A stretch of 44,936 nucleotides of DNA from assembly GCA_024403775.1 (NCBI GenBank), contig JAKSRE010000021.1, positions 1 to 44,936 on the forward strand. Direction: 5' to 3'. Positions 28,604-38,878 of this stretch are shown here, in pieces. The notes beneath the pieces were generated by a model. It had not been told where the DNA came from. It saw nothing but the letters and a program-made list of their open reading frames with translations, and did no database searches. The position numbers and the translations under genes are program-made. Every line of letters begins with the position of its first letter. The first letter of the stretch is position 1. This DNA comes from Clostridia bacterium. Its GTDB lineage: Bacteria; Bacillota; Clostridia; Saccharofermentanales; Saccharofermentanaceae.

Positions 28604-29101
28604 TTACTCCTCTTCTTCGTCATCTACCAAATCTTCAGTATTAAAAATCTTGCCATCAATAGCCTTATCTACAAATAAGATACCATCAAGATGATCATAT
28701 TCGTGACATATGCAAACAGCGAGAAGACCTTCAGCCTCGAGAATAAACTCTTCGCCATCTCTGTTAAGAGCCTTAATCTTTACATATTCTGGACGCTCAA
28801 CAAAAGCATTCTTTCCTGGAACAGAAAGACAACCTTCACAAAACTCCTGTGAACCACTCTTCTCAAGAATCTCTGGATTAATAAACTCAATCTTACCGTG
28901 CTCATCACCAACATCAACAACAAAAGCTCTTCTCAAAATTCCTACCTGAGGAGCAGCAATTCCAATACCTCTGTTCTCGTAGTACATAGTCTCAGCCATG
29001 TCATCAAGAAGAGTCTTAATTCTAGGTGTTATCTCATCAATTGGACGTGACTTCTTACGTAAAAGTTCATCACCAATCTCAACAATATTTCTCATTGCCA
29101 T
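28604..29101 (-). CDS. def: Peptide deformylase
   Basis: Def removes the N-formyl group from nascent proteins. The 165-residue protein has the three family motifs: [10 protein letters not shown] (45-54), EGCLSVPG (89-96) and HEYDHLDG (133-140, catalytic Glu and metal His pair); the metal Cys is in the second. An acidic tail ([10 protein letters not shown]) closes the protein. The start has a GGAG site. fmt follows, and priA precedes by 60 bases. Confidence 0.97.
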   Translation of the reverse strand: MAMRNIVEIGDELLRKKSRPIDEITPRIKTLLDDMAETMYYENRGIGIAAPQVGILRRAFVVDVGDEHGKIEFINPEILEKSGSQEFCEGCLSVPGKNAFVERPEYVKIKALNRDGEEFILEAEGLLAVCICHEYDHLDGILFVDKAIDGKIFNTEDLVDDEEEE

Positions 29102-29161
29102 AAAACTAGTACTCCTTTTTAATAATTCTCACAATAGAATATTATAACATTTTTTGCAAAA

Positions 29162-31441
29162 TTATTCGAAAATGAGATTAATTGTATAGTCTTTTCCGTT
29201 AAAATCCTTACAAATCTGATTATAAACAGCTATAATCCACTTCTTTGCTTTGGATTTTATTACAGTATTCATTCTATATGTTCCACGAAGTTCATAAATC
29301 GGCGCTGGAATTGGTCCAAATACTTCAAACTCAAATTCAGGTTTCTGATAAGAAAGATACTCTTTAAGATAATCCGTTACCTGTAAAGAAATGGTGCGAG
29401 CCATTTCTTCATCTTCAGAACATACCATAATATTACCAAGTGCCTTAAAAGGAGGAAGCAGTAGTTTCTGTCTATATAAAATCTCTTCATTATAAAATGC
29501 TTTATAATCCTGAGTTGAAGCATATTTGATAACCATATTCTCAGTATTATATGTCTGAAGGAATACATATCCTTCATTCCCCTTTCGACCAGCTCTTCCA
29601 GATGCCTGAGTAATAAGCTGAAAAGCATTCTCAGAAGAATGAAAATTACTACTATTGGCCATTAAATCTGCTCCAATAATACCAACTACTGTAACATCAG
29701 GAAAATCATGTCCTTTTGCAATCATTTGTGTTCCAATAAGAATTGATGCTTCATGGTTACGGAATGCTTCAAGAATTCTCTCGTGGCTTCCTTTACTCAT
29801 TGTTGTATCCTGATCCATTCTTAAGACATTCTCACCTGGATACATTCTCTTTAGTTCTTCTTCTAACTGCTCAGTACCTATGCCAGCACGCTTAAGTTTT
29901 GTGCTGCCGCACATTTTACATTCTGCCTCTTTGGACGAGAACATATGTCCACAGTAATGACAAATCAAAGTTTTATCAGCATCATACCTGCTATTATGCA
30001 AAGTCATGGCAACAGAACAATTTGGGCAGGAAACTACTTCTCCACACTCACCACAAATAAGACTTCTTGAGAAGCCTCTTCTGTTAAGAAAAATAATAGC
30101 CTGCTTATTATTACCTATTGCGTTGGCAATTGCCTGTCTTAGAGGAATTGAGAGAACTTCGCCAGAACCAAGCTTAATCTGCTCTTTCATATCAACAGTG
30201 ACTACCTTCGGAAGCTTGGCCTCCTTATTAGCTCTCTTATCCATTTCCACTAATTTATAAATGCCTTTTGAAGCAAGATAGTATGATTTAATCGAAGGAG
30301 TCGCAGAACCTAATATAAGAAAAGCATTATTGTATTTTGCACGAACAACAGCTATCTCACTACTGCTATAGCGAGGAAATGAGTCAGATGAATATGAATT
30401 ATCATGTTCCTCATCAAGAATAATAAGTTTAAGATTCTTTATAGGAGCAAAAATACCACTTCTCGCAGCTATTACAATACGTGCTTCGCCAGATCTTATC
30501 AGATCCCACTGTTCATATCGTTCCTTGTCACTTAAACCACTATGCATTACAGCTGCAGTAACATTAAATCTTCCAATAATCCAGTTTATTGTCTGAGGAG
30601 TAAGCGATATCTCAGGTACAAGATATAAAACACTTCCACCTTTTTTAAGCACTTCATCAACGAGATGCAGATATACTTCTGTTTTACCACTTCCAGTAAT
30701 TCCATGAAGTAAGAACATCTTTTGTCTTGAAGGATCATCATCACAAATATTTATCTCATTAAATGCTTTAGACTGAATCTCATTTAATTCATAACTAACC
30801 CTGAATCCGCCTTCACTTGGCTTATCATTTAATTCAGAATCTACTTCGTTTATATTAACTTCCTTTTTTACGTAAGAAGCCTTTTTGCCCTCTTTAATGA
30901 ATCCCTTATCAAGAAGTCCTTTAATATGAGATCTGTTTACTTTTAATTCTTTATAAAGTAAATCCTGTGGCTGTTCACCATTATTCAGAAGATACTCAAT
31001 AATATGAACATGATTAATACTTCTAAACTCTTTATTCCAAAGCGCATTCTGTGCCTTCTCAGCGTCTGTAAGCGAAATATAATTCACTTTACGTGAAGCT
31101 TTATTTCCTACAACAGAAGGCACAAGAAGGCTGATTGCATCGCCTGAAGTACAAACATAATGCTGCTTAATAAAATCGATTAACTTAATCTGCTCTTCGT
31201 CAAGAACTGGCTCTTCATCAACAATGTTATTAATAGCCTTTAATTTTGAACAGACATCATCATCGATTTCCTCATAAATCTCAGTTACAACAGCTAATTT
31301 AAATCTGTTTCCATTTCCGAAAGGCACATTAACATACTGGCCAACTCTTAATTCTGACTTTAAACTGTCAGGAACCAAATAAGAAAATGGTCTGTCTAAT
31401 TGCTTAATAGCTTCACGAAGCAAAATTCTTGCAGCCAGCAT
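29162..31441 (-). CDS. priA: Primosomal replication restart helicase PriA
   Basis: PriA reloads the replisome at stalled forks. The 759-residue protein has an N-terminal DNA-binding part (1-105), a winged-helix part, Walker A GITGSGKTEVY near 246, the DEEH box (ILDEEHD near 341), and eight Zn-binding Cys in four pairs (CGECG, CPNC, CHYCG, CKMCG). The C-terminal helicase lobe shows IGTQMIAKGHDFPDVT and ASGRAGRKG. It is full length. The start lies 17 bases after the polC stop. Confidence 0.96.
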   Translation of the reverse strand: MLAARILLREAIKQLDRPFSYLVPDSLKSELRVGQYVNVPFGNGNRFKLAVVTEIYEEIDDDVCSKLKAINNIVDEEPVLDEEQIKLIDFIKQHYVCTSGDAISLLVPSVVGNKASRKVNYISLTDAEKAQNALWNKEFRSINHVHIIEYLLNNGEQPQDLLYKELKVNRSHIKGLLDKGFIKEGKKASYVKKEVNINEVDSELNDKPSEGGFRVSYELNEIQSKAFNEINICDDDPSRQKMFLLHGITGSGKTEVYLHLVDEVLKKGGSVLYLVPEISLTPQTINWIIGRFNVTAAVMHSGLSDKERYEQWDLIRSGEARIVIAARSGIFAPIKNLKLIILDEEHDNSYSSDSFPRYSSSEIAVVRAKYNNAFLILGSATPSIKSYYLASKGIYKLVEMDKRANKEAKLPKVVTVDMKEQIKLGSGEVLSIPLRQAIANAIGNNKQAIIFLNRRGFSRSLICGECGEVVSCPNCSVAMTLHNSRYDADKTLICHYCGHMFSSKEAECKMCGSTKLKRAGIGTEQLEEELKRMYPGENVLRMDQDTTMSKGSHERILEAFRNHEASILIGTQMIAKGHDFPDVTVVGIIGADLMANSSNFHSSENAFQLITQASGRAGRKGNEGYVFLQTYNTENMVIKYASTQDYKAFYNEEILYRQKLLLPPFKALGNIMVCSEDEEMARTISLQVTDYLKEYLSYQKPEFEFEVFGPIPAPIYELRGTYRMNTVIKSKAKKWIIAVYNQICKDFNGKDYTINLIFE

Positions 31442-31457
31442 GTCTCACCTTTACAAC

Positions 31458-34400
31458 TTATAATCCATTAAACAAGTCAAACAAAGATACCTGACTGGAA
31501 TCTGGCAAATCAGAAATCAAGCCATATTCGGTCAATCTCTTTATAGTTGACTGTCCTATTCCCGCTCTTGTCATAAGTTCATCCTTATTGGCAAACGGTC
31601 CATTCTCACGTGCTTTCACGATTGCTGTAGCAATAGCATCAGAAATCGAACTAATCGCATTAAGAGGTGGAAGAATCTTTTTGTCTCCAACCTTTTTAAA
31701 ATAAATAGCGTCAGATTCCATAATATCAATTGGAACAAACTCTATGTCTCTAGCATACATTTCCTCAACAAGCTCAGTAAGATAGTATTTTGATTTAAGT
31801 TTAGGATTATTACGATCATCCTGCTTTGCACGAGCTAGTTCCTTACGGTTCTCTACTACTTTATGCTGACCCTGACACATCATATCTGCATCGAATTCAT
31901 CTCCTCTGATAGAGAAAAAGGCACAATAGTACTCTTCTGGATAGTAAACCTTAAAATAAGCAACTCTCAAAAGAGATATTGTATACGCAGCAGCATGTGC
32001 CTTAGGGAACATGTACTTAATCTTCTTACAAGACTCAATGTACCAGTCAGGTACACCCTTTTCTACCATCAAAGCTTCCTGATCTTCAAGAAGTCCTTTA
32101 CCCTTACGAACTCGCTCCATAATATCAAAGGATGATTTCTCAGGAAGTCCCCAATAGATAAGTCTGGTCATGATAGAGTCACGACAACCAATAACTGATT
32201 TAATATCACAAATACCCTTACGGATAAGTTCCTGTGCATTACCTGTCCATACGTCTGTACCATGAGAGAGACCCATAAGCTGAACGATATCATAGAATGT
32301 TGATGGTTTAGTCTCTTTAATCATGCCTCGAGCCATGTCTGTTCCTACTTCAGGCAGGCCCAGAGTTGCAGCTCCAGCGTCTGTCTTCTCAAGTGGGAAA
32401 CCTAAGACTTCTGTAGATTCAAGAATCTTCATTACCTTATCATCAGGAATTGGAATAGTCTCAATCTGAACACCAGTTCTTCTGTTAAGCATCTTTAATA
32501 CAGTAGGATCATCGTGACCAAGAATATCGAGCTTAAGAATAGTATCGTGCATCTCTTTAAAAGTATAGTGAGTTGTGATAATACCACTATCCACTTTATT
32601 GGCAGGATACTGTACTGGAGTAAACTCATAGATTTCCATCTCCTTAGGAATAACTACGATACCACCTGGATGCTGACCTGTAGTACTCTTAACACCAATG
32701 ATTCCTTCTGTCATAAAAAGTTTTGTCGCATTAGAATACTGAACACCAGCAGTCTCACCGATTCTTGTAGCGATCGCCTTAACGTTGTTAGTCTGGAAAG
32801 CTGATACAGTTCCAGCTCTGAAGGTATTTGATATACCAAACAAATACTCAACGTATTTATGTGCATTTGGCTGATATTCACCAGAGAAGTTAAGGTCAAT
32901 ATCAGGCTGTTTACCACCACCAAATCCTAAGAATGTCTCAAATGGAATATCCTGACCATCACGGTGCATCTCAACATTACAATGAGGACACAGCTTATGT
33001 GGCATGTCAAATCCAGAACCATATTCACCAGAATTATCAAATTCCATATAGTGACACTTCTCACACAAATAATGAGGTGCAAGAGGATTAACCTCAGAGA
33101 TACCACACATTGTAGCAACAAAGGAAGAACCTACAGATCCTCGAGAGCCTACGATATATCCGTCATTATTTGATTTCTTAACAAGACGGTACGCAATATA
33201 GTACATGATTCCGTATCCATTACCGATAATTGAATCAAGTTCAGTATCAAGACGTTTACGAACAACTTCATTTAGTTCACCATTATATCGATACATACGG
33301 TTAGCCTTAGTCCAGGCTATATTGATTACATCCTGAGCAGCTGTCGCAATAATAGGTGGATATGTACCATCTGGGAAAGCCTTAATACCATAGTTAACCT
33401 TATCAGCTATCATATTAGTATTTGTAACAACAACCTCAAATGCTTTTTCTTCACCCAGATACTTAAATTCTTCAAGCATCTCATCTGTTGTTCTGAAATA
33501 CAAATCAGCCTGATCATCAGCATCTTTAAATCCCATATCCATAAGAAGATACTTACGATATTTTGCATCATCTGGATTCATAAAATGTGCATCAGTTGTA
33601 GCACAGCAAGGCAAATTAAACCTGTCAGCAACCTCAGATAAAATAATATTCATATCACGAATATCATCCATATTAACCGGATACCCTAATGGATATTCAC
33701 CCTTGTTATTACGTCTTGTCATGAATGAATTATTTGTCAGTGGCTGAATCTCGATGTAGTCATAAAGCTTAATCATCTTTTTAAAGTCGCTTGAACTGCA
33801 CATCGCTTCGACACAGGCATTTTTATCCTTATTACACTCTCCATAAGTAGTGGTCATAAATCTAAAAATCTCACCCTGTTCGCAGGCACCACCTACAATA
33901 ATGGATGACTTAAAATACTTAATTAATGAACGAGGCATTCTTGGTCTCATACCAAAATAATGTAAATGACCTTCAGACACAAGGCGGTAAAGATTATATT
34001 TTCCGACTTCATCTCTGGCAAGAAGAATAATATGTTTATACTTGTTCTTCTTTGCAATAATATCAGCTAATTCCTTATGACCAATACGACTGTTAATTAA
34101 TTCTGCATTAACTGTCTCCTGATTAACAAGATAATCAATTACAAACTTCGCACATAAAGATGTAGCTTTAAACATCTGAGTTAATACTGACTTATCTACA
34201 GCATTCTCATCAGCAAACTTAAGAAGCTCATCCTCTTCATTAGAATCAACAGCATCATTAAGATTAAAATGCTCGCTAATATTACTAATATTGTTATTAA
34301 AGAGATCATACTGATCAGGGTATGAGAACTCCAATATTGACTCAATATCGATTACAGGCATATTGAATTTAAATCTAAAATACTTATGCTCTTCAATGTT

Positions 34401-36374
34401 AATAGCATATCCTGCTCTTCTAATAAAACCTAAGCAGGCAAAAATATTCTCACCACAAAGATAAGCATCACCAATAAAGTCAACCAAGCGTCCCATATCA
34501 AAATATGAATCAAATGGTTCACCTTTTCCTTCATAGATACCATCATTAATTCCACAGAAAAAGTCTTCTGCATGAACGAAGCTAATAGCATCTGGTACTA
34601 CTTCAATATCATCATCAGAGTAATATTCATCAAGATCCGGGTTTATATTTACATTACGGACTTTTCCATCATTCAAATCCAATGCAAATCCACTTTCGAG
34701 ATTACGAAGAGAAGGCAGCATCTCCTCAGGATCCCAAAGAGAAGTATCAATATCTGGAGCAGAGAATTCTGCAGCAGACTCTGGTGTCTCTCCTTCTGGA
34801 TATGTACGAATACCTTTATAGTCTTTAAGAAAATATTTGCGCGCAAGGATAGATTTAATCTTTGTTGTAAGTGGGTCTGCTGTATTTATATCAGCACCAC
34901 CTTCAAGTTCAATAGCAAGTGATACTATTGAACCAATCTTACGGCGCTTTGCCTCATCGAAAGGAATATTGTAGCAAATTGTCGGACCATCATCTGCCAA
35001 ATATCCCTCACAGCCAAGAATTGCCTTAAATGGCTCTTCAGAATCCTTTACTGTCTTCTTACGTGTAGCTGTATCAAAATGTGGGAAAGCCTGAACAACA
35101 CCATGATCTGTAACTGCACAGGCACGATGACCAAAACTTATAGCCTGCTTTGCAAGATCTTTAGGATTAATAAGTGCATCTTTCTCACTGAAAGTGGTAT
35201 GCACATGAAGTTCTACTCTCTTTTGAGGAGCATTATCCTTTCTCTGCTTAGGCTTCTCAATAATCTTTGCAGCATCAACTGTAAACTGTGGCTCAAATCC
35301 ATTAAAATCCACAGTTCCCTGAAAGAGGGCATACTCATGATTGTCTCTGAAAGTCTCATCAAACTTATCTGCATCACTAGGTCTAGGGAAAGCTATGGCA
35401 CTAATACCACCTGTTTTATCTACAATACAGAACTTCTCAATAACACAAGTTCCCTTTTTGTTAAGTGTTCCAACATCATCGTCACTAAACAACAGGAATT
35501 TACCAGCAATATTTACTCTGTCAGTAGCTCCAGCAAGTTCAGAAATATTAAGAAGTCTACAATTCTCATTAAAGTTACCAAATACTACATCTGGGTCTGT
35601 ATTCTTCATCATTTTACGTTTCTGGAATGACTGTTCTTTTTTATTCTTCTGCTTTATTGCTTCACTTTTTGCTACCCATGTATTTGCATCAGCATCGCTT
35701 GATGAATCAGAAGAAGTTTCTTCTTTTGTAGCTGCTTTTCTATCTGGCTCATTATATGCCAAAAAGCTATTGTAGAATTCATAATCTACACCATCATCAT
35801 CCTTCTTTTTATTCTCAGTATTCTGGTCAACTACATAATAGTCCTTTGAACCAAGAACCATTGGAAGATGATTTACTTCAAATGTCCAGCTGTTAATCTT
35901 TAACATTTGAGACAAAATCATACATACAGTATGTGATGTACGAGAAATCGTATCTTCATCTACTATCTCACTTACAGCTTTGGAACAGTTAAATACAAAA
36001 CGGCCATCACCGAATAAAATATCAGAATAATTAACTATATAGTTATAGTCAAACCCTGATACTGGAAGCTCAACACTTCCACCAAAAGAAAAATAATTAT
36101 AAATATAATTACCAAGAACTGAAATCAAGCCGTTATATGAAATCTCATCTGCATCTTCAAATACAAAATCAACTTTAACATTAAAATGTCTTGAAAGAAG
36201 AATTGCACACAAAGCAAGAGAATTATTCACACCAAGACTCTCCGAACCAGTCAGCATAATTCTAACTTTATCCTGAGCTCGGTTAACCGCCATTCTGCTT
36301 ATAATTAGACCACTTAAGTCAGCACATCTGTCTAATAATATATCTTTAAAAAACGTTGTTAATGACACACTCAT
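31458..36374 (-). CDS. polC: DNA polymerase III PolC with apparently degenerate proofreading domain
   Basis: PolC is the main replicative polymerase of Firmicutes. I start at ATG 36374 after GTGGAG (1638 residues, against about 1440 usual). Order: N-terminal domain (1-185), charged linker (185-260), OB domain (about 270-385), PHP domain opened by VELHVHT near 388 and closed by TTDAH near 928, then the polymerase (about 1000-1590) with GSRGSVGSSF, PDIDLNFSGEYQ, HPGGIVVIP and FPKAHAAAY, plus a CEKC...CPHC zinc site. The exonuclease normally nested in the PHP domain (about 480-750) has LAIELEG where FDVETTG is expected, and GENIFACLGF where HNASFDMGF is expected, and no HxAxxD third motif. The polymerase looks active. 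Confidence 0.95.
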   Translation of the reverse strand: MSVSLTTFFKDILLDRCADLSGLIISRMAVNRAQDKVRIMLTGSESLGVNNSLALCAILLSRHFNVKVDFVFEDADEISYNGLISVLGNYIYNYFSFGGSVELPVSGFDYNYIVNYSDILFGDGRFVFNCSKAVSEIVDEDTISRTSHTVCMILSQMLKINSWTFEVNHLPMVLGSKDYYVVDQNTENKKKDDDGVDYEFYNSFLAYNEPDRKAATKEETSSDSSSDADANTWVAKSEAIKQKNKKEQSFQKRKMMKNTDPDVVFGNFNENCRLLNISELAGATDRVNIAGKFLLFSDDDVGTLNKKGTCVIEKFCIVDKTGGISAIAFPRPSDADKFDETFRDNHEYALFQGTVDFNGFEPQFTVDAAKIIEKPKQRKDNAPQKRVELHVHTTFSEKDALINPKDLAKQAISFGHRACAVTDHGVVQAFPHFDTATRKKTVKDSEEPFKAILGCEGYLADDGPTICYNIPFDEAKRRKIGSIVSLAIELEGGADINTADPLTTKIKSILARKYFLKDYKGIRTYPEGETPESAAEFSAPDIDTSLWDPEEMLPSLRNLESGFALDLNDGKVRNVNINPDLDEYYSDDDIEVVPDAISFVHAEDFFCGINDGIYEGKGEPFDSYFDMGRLVDFIGDAYLCGENIFACLGFIRRAGYAINIEEHKYFRFKFNMPVIDIESILEFSYPDQYDLFNNNISNISEHFNLNDAVDSNEEDELLKFADENAVDKSVLTQMFKATSLCAKFVIDYLVNQETVNAELINSRIGHKELADIIAKKNKYKHIILLARDEVGKYNLYRLVSEGHLHYFGMRPRMPRSLIKYFKSSIIVGGACEQGEIFRFMTTTYGECNKDKNACVEAMCSSSDFKKMIKLYDYIEIQPLTNNSFMTRRNNKGEYPLGYPVNMDDIRDMNIILSEVADRFNLPCCATTDAHFMNPDDAKYRKYLLMDMGFKDADDQADLYFRTTDEMLEEFKYLGEEKAFEVVVTNTNMIADKVNYGIKAFPDGTYPPIIATAAQDVINIAWTKANRMYRYNGELNEVVRKRLDTELDSIIGNGYGIMYYIAYRLVKKSNNDGYIVGSRGSVGSSFVATMCGISEVNPLAPHYLCEKCHYMEFDNSGEYGSGFDMPHKLCPHCNVEMHRDGQDIPFETFLGFGGGKQPDIDLNFSGEYQPNAHKYVEYLFGISNTFRAGTVSAFQTNNVKAIATRIGETAGVQYSNATKLFMTEGIIGVKSTTGQHPGGIVVIPKEMEIYEFTPVQYPANKVDSGIITTHYTFKEMHDTILKLDILGHDDPTVLKMLNRRTGVQIETIPIPDDKVMKILESTEVLGFPLEKTDAGAATLGLPEVGTDMARGMIKETKPSTFYDIVQLMGLSHGTDVWTGNAQELIRKGICDIKSVIGCRDSIMTRLIYWGLPEKSSFDIMERVRKGKGLLEDQEALMVEKGVPDWYIESCKKIKYMFPKAHAAAYTISLLRVAYFKVYYPEEYYCAFFSIRGDEFDADMMCQGQHKVVENRKELARAKQDDRNNPKLKSKYYLTELVEEMYARDIEFVPIDIMESDAIYFKKVGDKKILPPLNAISSISDAIATAIVKARENGPFANKDELMTRAGIGQSTIKRLTEYGLISDLPDSSQVSLFDLFNGL

Positions 36375-36438
36375 ATTCAAAATCTCCACAAAAAACTAAT
36401 AATCCGCCAAAAATAATCAAAATATAAAATAAGTGTGT

Positions 36439-37518
36439 TTACCCGTTAAGTCTCTCCTCTCCGAGTTTAACAACCTCTTTTATAAATTCTTCTGCAGCAA
36501 TAGCTGAAGGAATCTTACGCACCGTCTGTCCATTTTTAAAGAGAAGGAATTCATCCTTGCCGCCTGCAAGACCTATATCAGCATCCTTTGCCTCACCTGG
36601 ACCATTAACAACACAACCCATTACCGCAACCTTTAAATCATACGGCATAGAAGCAATTTTACTTTCAATCTCATTTGCAAGATCAATCAAAGGCACCTGT
36701 GTTCTGCCACAAGTAGGACAGGATACAAAAGTAATACCACCCTTACGTAAATTAAGTGATTTCAAAATACTTATTCCTGCTACAACTTCATCAACAGGTC
36801 TTCCAGTTAAGGATACTCTGATTGTGTCACCAATGCCCTCAGCAAGAAGAGTCCCAATACCAACAGAAGATTTAATTATACCTTCTCTTAATGTTCCAGC
36901 TTCTGTAACTCCTACATGAAGTGGATAATTACACTTACTACTTAAATCTCTATAAGTCTGTATAGTAAGTAAAGGACTTGATGACTTGATACTTATAACA
37001 ATGTCATCAAAATCAACTCTCTCAAGAATATTCACTGAAGATAATGCACTCTCGGCCATAGCCTCAGCACAAATACCATTATATTTCTCGATAAGTGCTT
37101 TCTCTAACGATCCAGAATTAACACCAACTCTTATAGGAATATTTCTCTCTCTGCAAATATTAACAACAGCTTTAACATTGTCCTCTGAACCAATATTACC
37201 AGGATTAATTCTAATCTTAGCGGCACCATTAGAAGCAGCTGCTAACGCTAATCTGTAATCAAAATGGATATCTGCTACAACTGGAATAGGAGATTTACTA
37301 CAAATAGTCTTTAAGGCATCTGCTGCTTCCATATCTGGGATTGCAACACGTGTAATATCACAGCCTGCTTCATATAACTGTTGAATCTGCTCTAATGTAG
37401 AATTAGCATCTCTTGTATCGGTATTGTTCATTGACTGTACTCTAACAGGATTCTCACCACCTATAAGCACGCCACCAACATTTACTACCTTCGTCATATG
37501 TCTTCTAATCTCTTCCAT
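36439..37518 (-). CDS. ispG: HMB-PP synthase (flavodoxin/ferredoxin-dependent) IspG
   Basis: IspG reduces MEcPP to HMB-PP in the non-mevalonate isoprenoid pathway, using a 4Fe-4S cluster. The 359-residue protein has the family N-terminus ENPVRVQSMNNTDTRD and the TIM barrel with ADIHFDYRLA, RINPGNIG and RVGVNSGSLE. The cluster Cys are in CPTCGRTQ and MGCVVNGPGEA. The ATG, 7 bases after GGAGG, comes right after the rseP stop. dxr, of the same pathway, lies two genes upstream. Confidence 0.97.
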   Translation of the reverse strand: MEEIRRHMTKVVNVGGVLIGGENPVRVQSMNNTDTRDANSTLEQIQQLYEAGCDITRVAIPDMEAADALKTICSKSPIPVVADIHFDYRLALAAASNGAAKIRINPGNIGSEDNVKAVVNICRERNIPIRVGVNSGSLEKALIEKYNGICAEAMAESALSSVNILERVDFDDIVISIKSSSPLLTIQTYRDLSSKCNYPLHVGVTEAGTLREGIIKSSVGIGTLLAEGIGDTIRVSLTGRPVDEVVAGISILKSLNLRKGGITFVSCPTCGRTQVPLIDLANEIESKIASMPYDLKVAVMGCVVNGPGEAKDADIGLAGGKDEFLLFKNGQTVRKIPSAIAAEEFIKEVVKLGEERLNG

Positions 37519-38862
37519 TTACATACCTCCAACAAAGATTCTAATAATGTCAGAAGTAAGTGCAAAAATAACAAGAGCAACTATTATTATAAAACCCACG
37601 ATAGTCAGTATATTCTCTGACTTCTTTGAAATTGCTCTGCCAAGAATCATTTCAATAATAAGCAATACAATTTGCATTCCATCGAGACCTGGAATTGGTA
37701 GAAGATTTGTAAAAGCTAAAGCTATAGATATCATAGCAACCATATTTACCAAATTGATAAATTTTATCTTTGTAGTCTGATCCACATCCTGAACTACATC
37801 AGAAACAGCTGTTGTAACACCAACAGGGCCAGAAACCATGTTATAAACCTTTTCCCTTCCTTCAAATACCTTCATAACAGATCTGACACTAACGTTAGCA
37901 ATTGTCAAAGGCATCGTGGCAGCAGATCCAAATGCTTCAAGAAAACTTGAAAATGAATCTACAGTTCTATTTTTAACAAAAACACCTCTCAAATTTGCAT
38001 AAGTCATAAGAGTTTTTACCATATCTTCTTCATACTCAACACCATTACGAACATATTTAATATGAAGGGTTGCATCATCAGTAATAACATTATCAAGATA
38101 TTCATGAATATAATCATCTGTTACTTTTATGCCATCAATCTCAACAACAAAATCACCAGCCTTAAGAATCGGACTACCGTTATTCTGCTCAGGCATAACA
38201 TTTATAAGTTCCCAACCATTATACTTATTCTCAGTACCATCGTAATATTGTATTCCAAGCATTACTCTTGTCTGTAATTTAGGAACAAGAACAATATCAT
38301 AATAATCACCATTAGACTTACTCTTTAATGTGATAGTCATCTCTTCGCGCTCATCTACACCCATTTCAGTCTCAAAGAACACGTCTAAAGAATTCCAGAC
38401 TTTGTGTCCATTTATTTTAGTAATAGTATCACCAACAACATATGATGTCTCATAAAGCTGCGTACCAGTAGCAGTCTCACCTATTTCCAAAGTAGAAAAA
38501 TGAGTAAATGAAAAAAGTATAACAAAAATAATTATACCTACTACTACATTCACCAATGGACCTGCTATAGCAACAAGAAATCTTTTCCAGCGAGGCTGGT
38601 TAATAAGTAGCGTTGGATCATCTGAAACAACTACTTCACCATTCTCATCAAAATCCGAAAATCTGACATATGCACCCAAAGGGATAGATCTTATCGAATA
38701 ATCCACTCCATTATGTTTCCAAGAAAATAAAGTTGGTCCTACAAAGACGGAAACTTCATATGCCTTAATCTTCAAAAGACAAGCAACAAAAAAATGACCT
38801 AATTCATGTGCTGTAGCTAAAAAGCCAAGCATGATAAATACTACTAAAATACTAACTAACAT
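37519..38862 (-). CDS. rseP: Site-2 intramembrane metalloprotease RseP
   Basis: This M50 protease cuts transmembrane segments of regulators and signal peptides within the membrane. The 447-residue protein has the N-terminal helix with the metal motif ATAHELGHF (about 17-25), a second helix, a PDZ-like part (about 120-310) and a C-terminal NLLPIPGLDGMQ motif giving the third ligand, followed by a last helix. Motifs are complete. It is 16 bases after dxr and adjoins ispG, the conserved order. Confidence 0.95.
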   Translation of the reverse strand: MLVSILVVFIMLGFLATAHELGHFFVACLLKIKAYEVSVFVGPTLFSWKHNGVDYSIRSIPLGAYVRFSDFDENGEVVVSDDPTLLINQPRWKRFLVAIAGPLVNVVVGIIIFVILFSFTHFSTLEIGETATGTQLYETSYVVGDTITKINGHKVWNSLDVFFETEMGVDEREEMTITLKSKSNGDYYDIVLVPKLQTRVMLGIQYYDGTENKYNGWELINVMPEQNNGSPILKAGDFVVEIDGIKVTDDYIHEYLDNVITDDATLHIKYVRNGVEYEEDMVKTLMTYANLRGVFVKNRTVDSFSSFLEAFGSAATMPLTIANVSVRSVMKVFEGREKVYNMVSGPVGVTTAVSDVVQDVDQTTKIKFINLVNMVAMISIALAFTNLLPIPGLDGMQIVLLIIEMILGRAISKKSENILTIVGFIIIVALVIFALTSDIIRIFVGGM

Positions 38863-38878
38863 CTTATCTTTCCCTATA

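Noticed and set aside
35079..35775. Overlapping plus-strand open frames of 183 and 144 codons opposite polC
   Set aside because: They are antisense to the well-supported polC frame, have no family resemblance, and are mutually overlapping.
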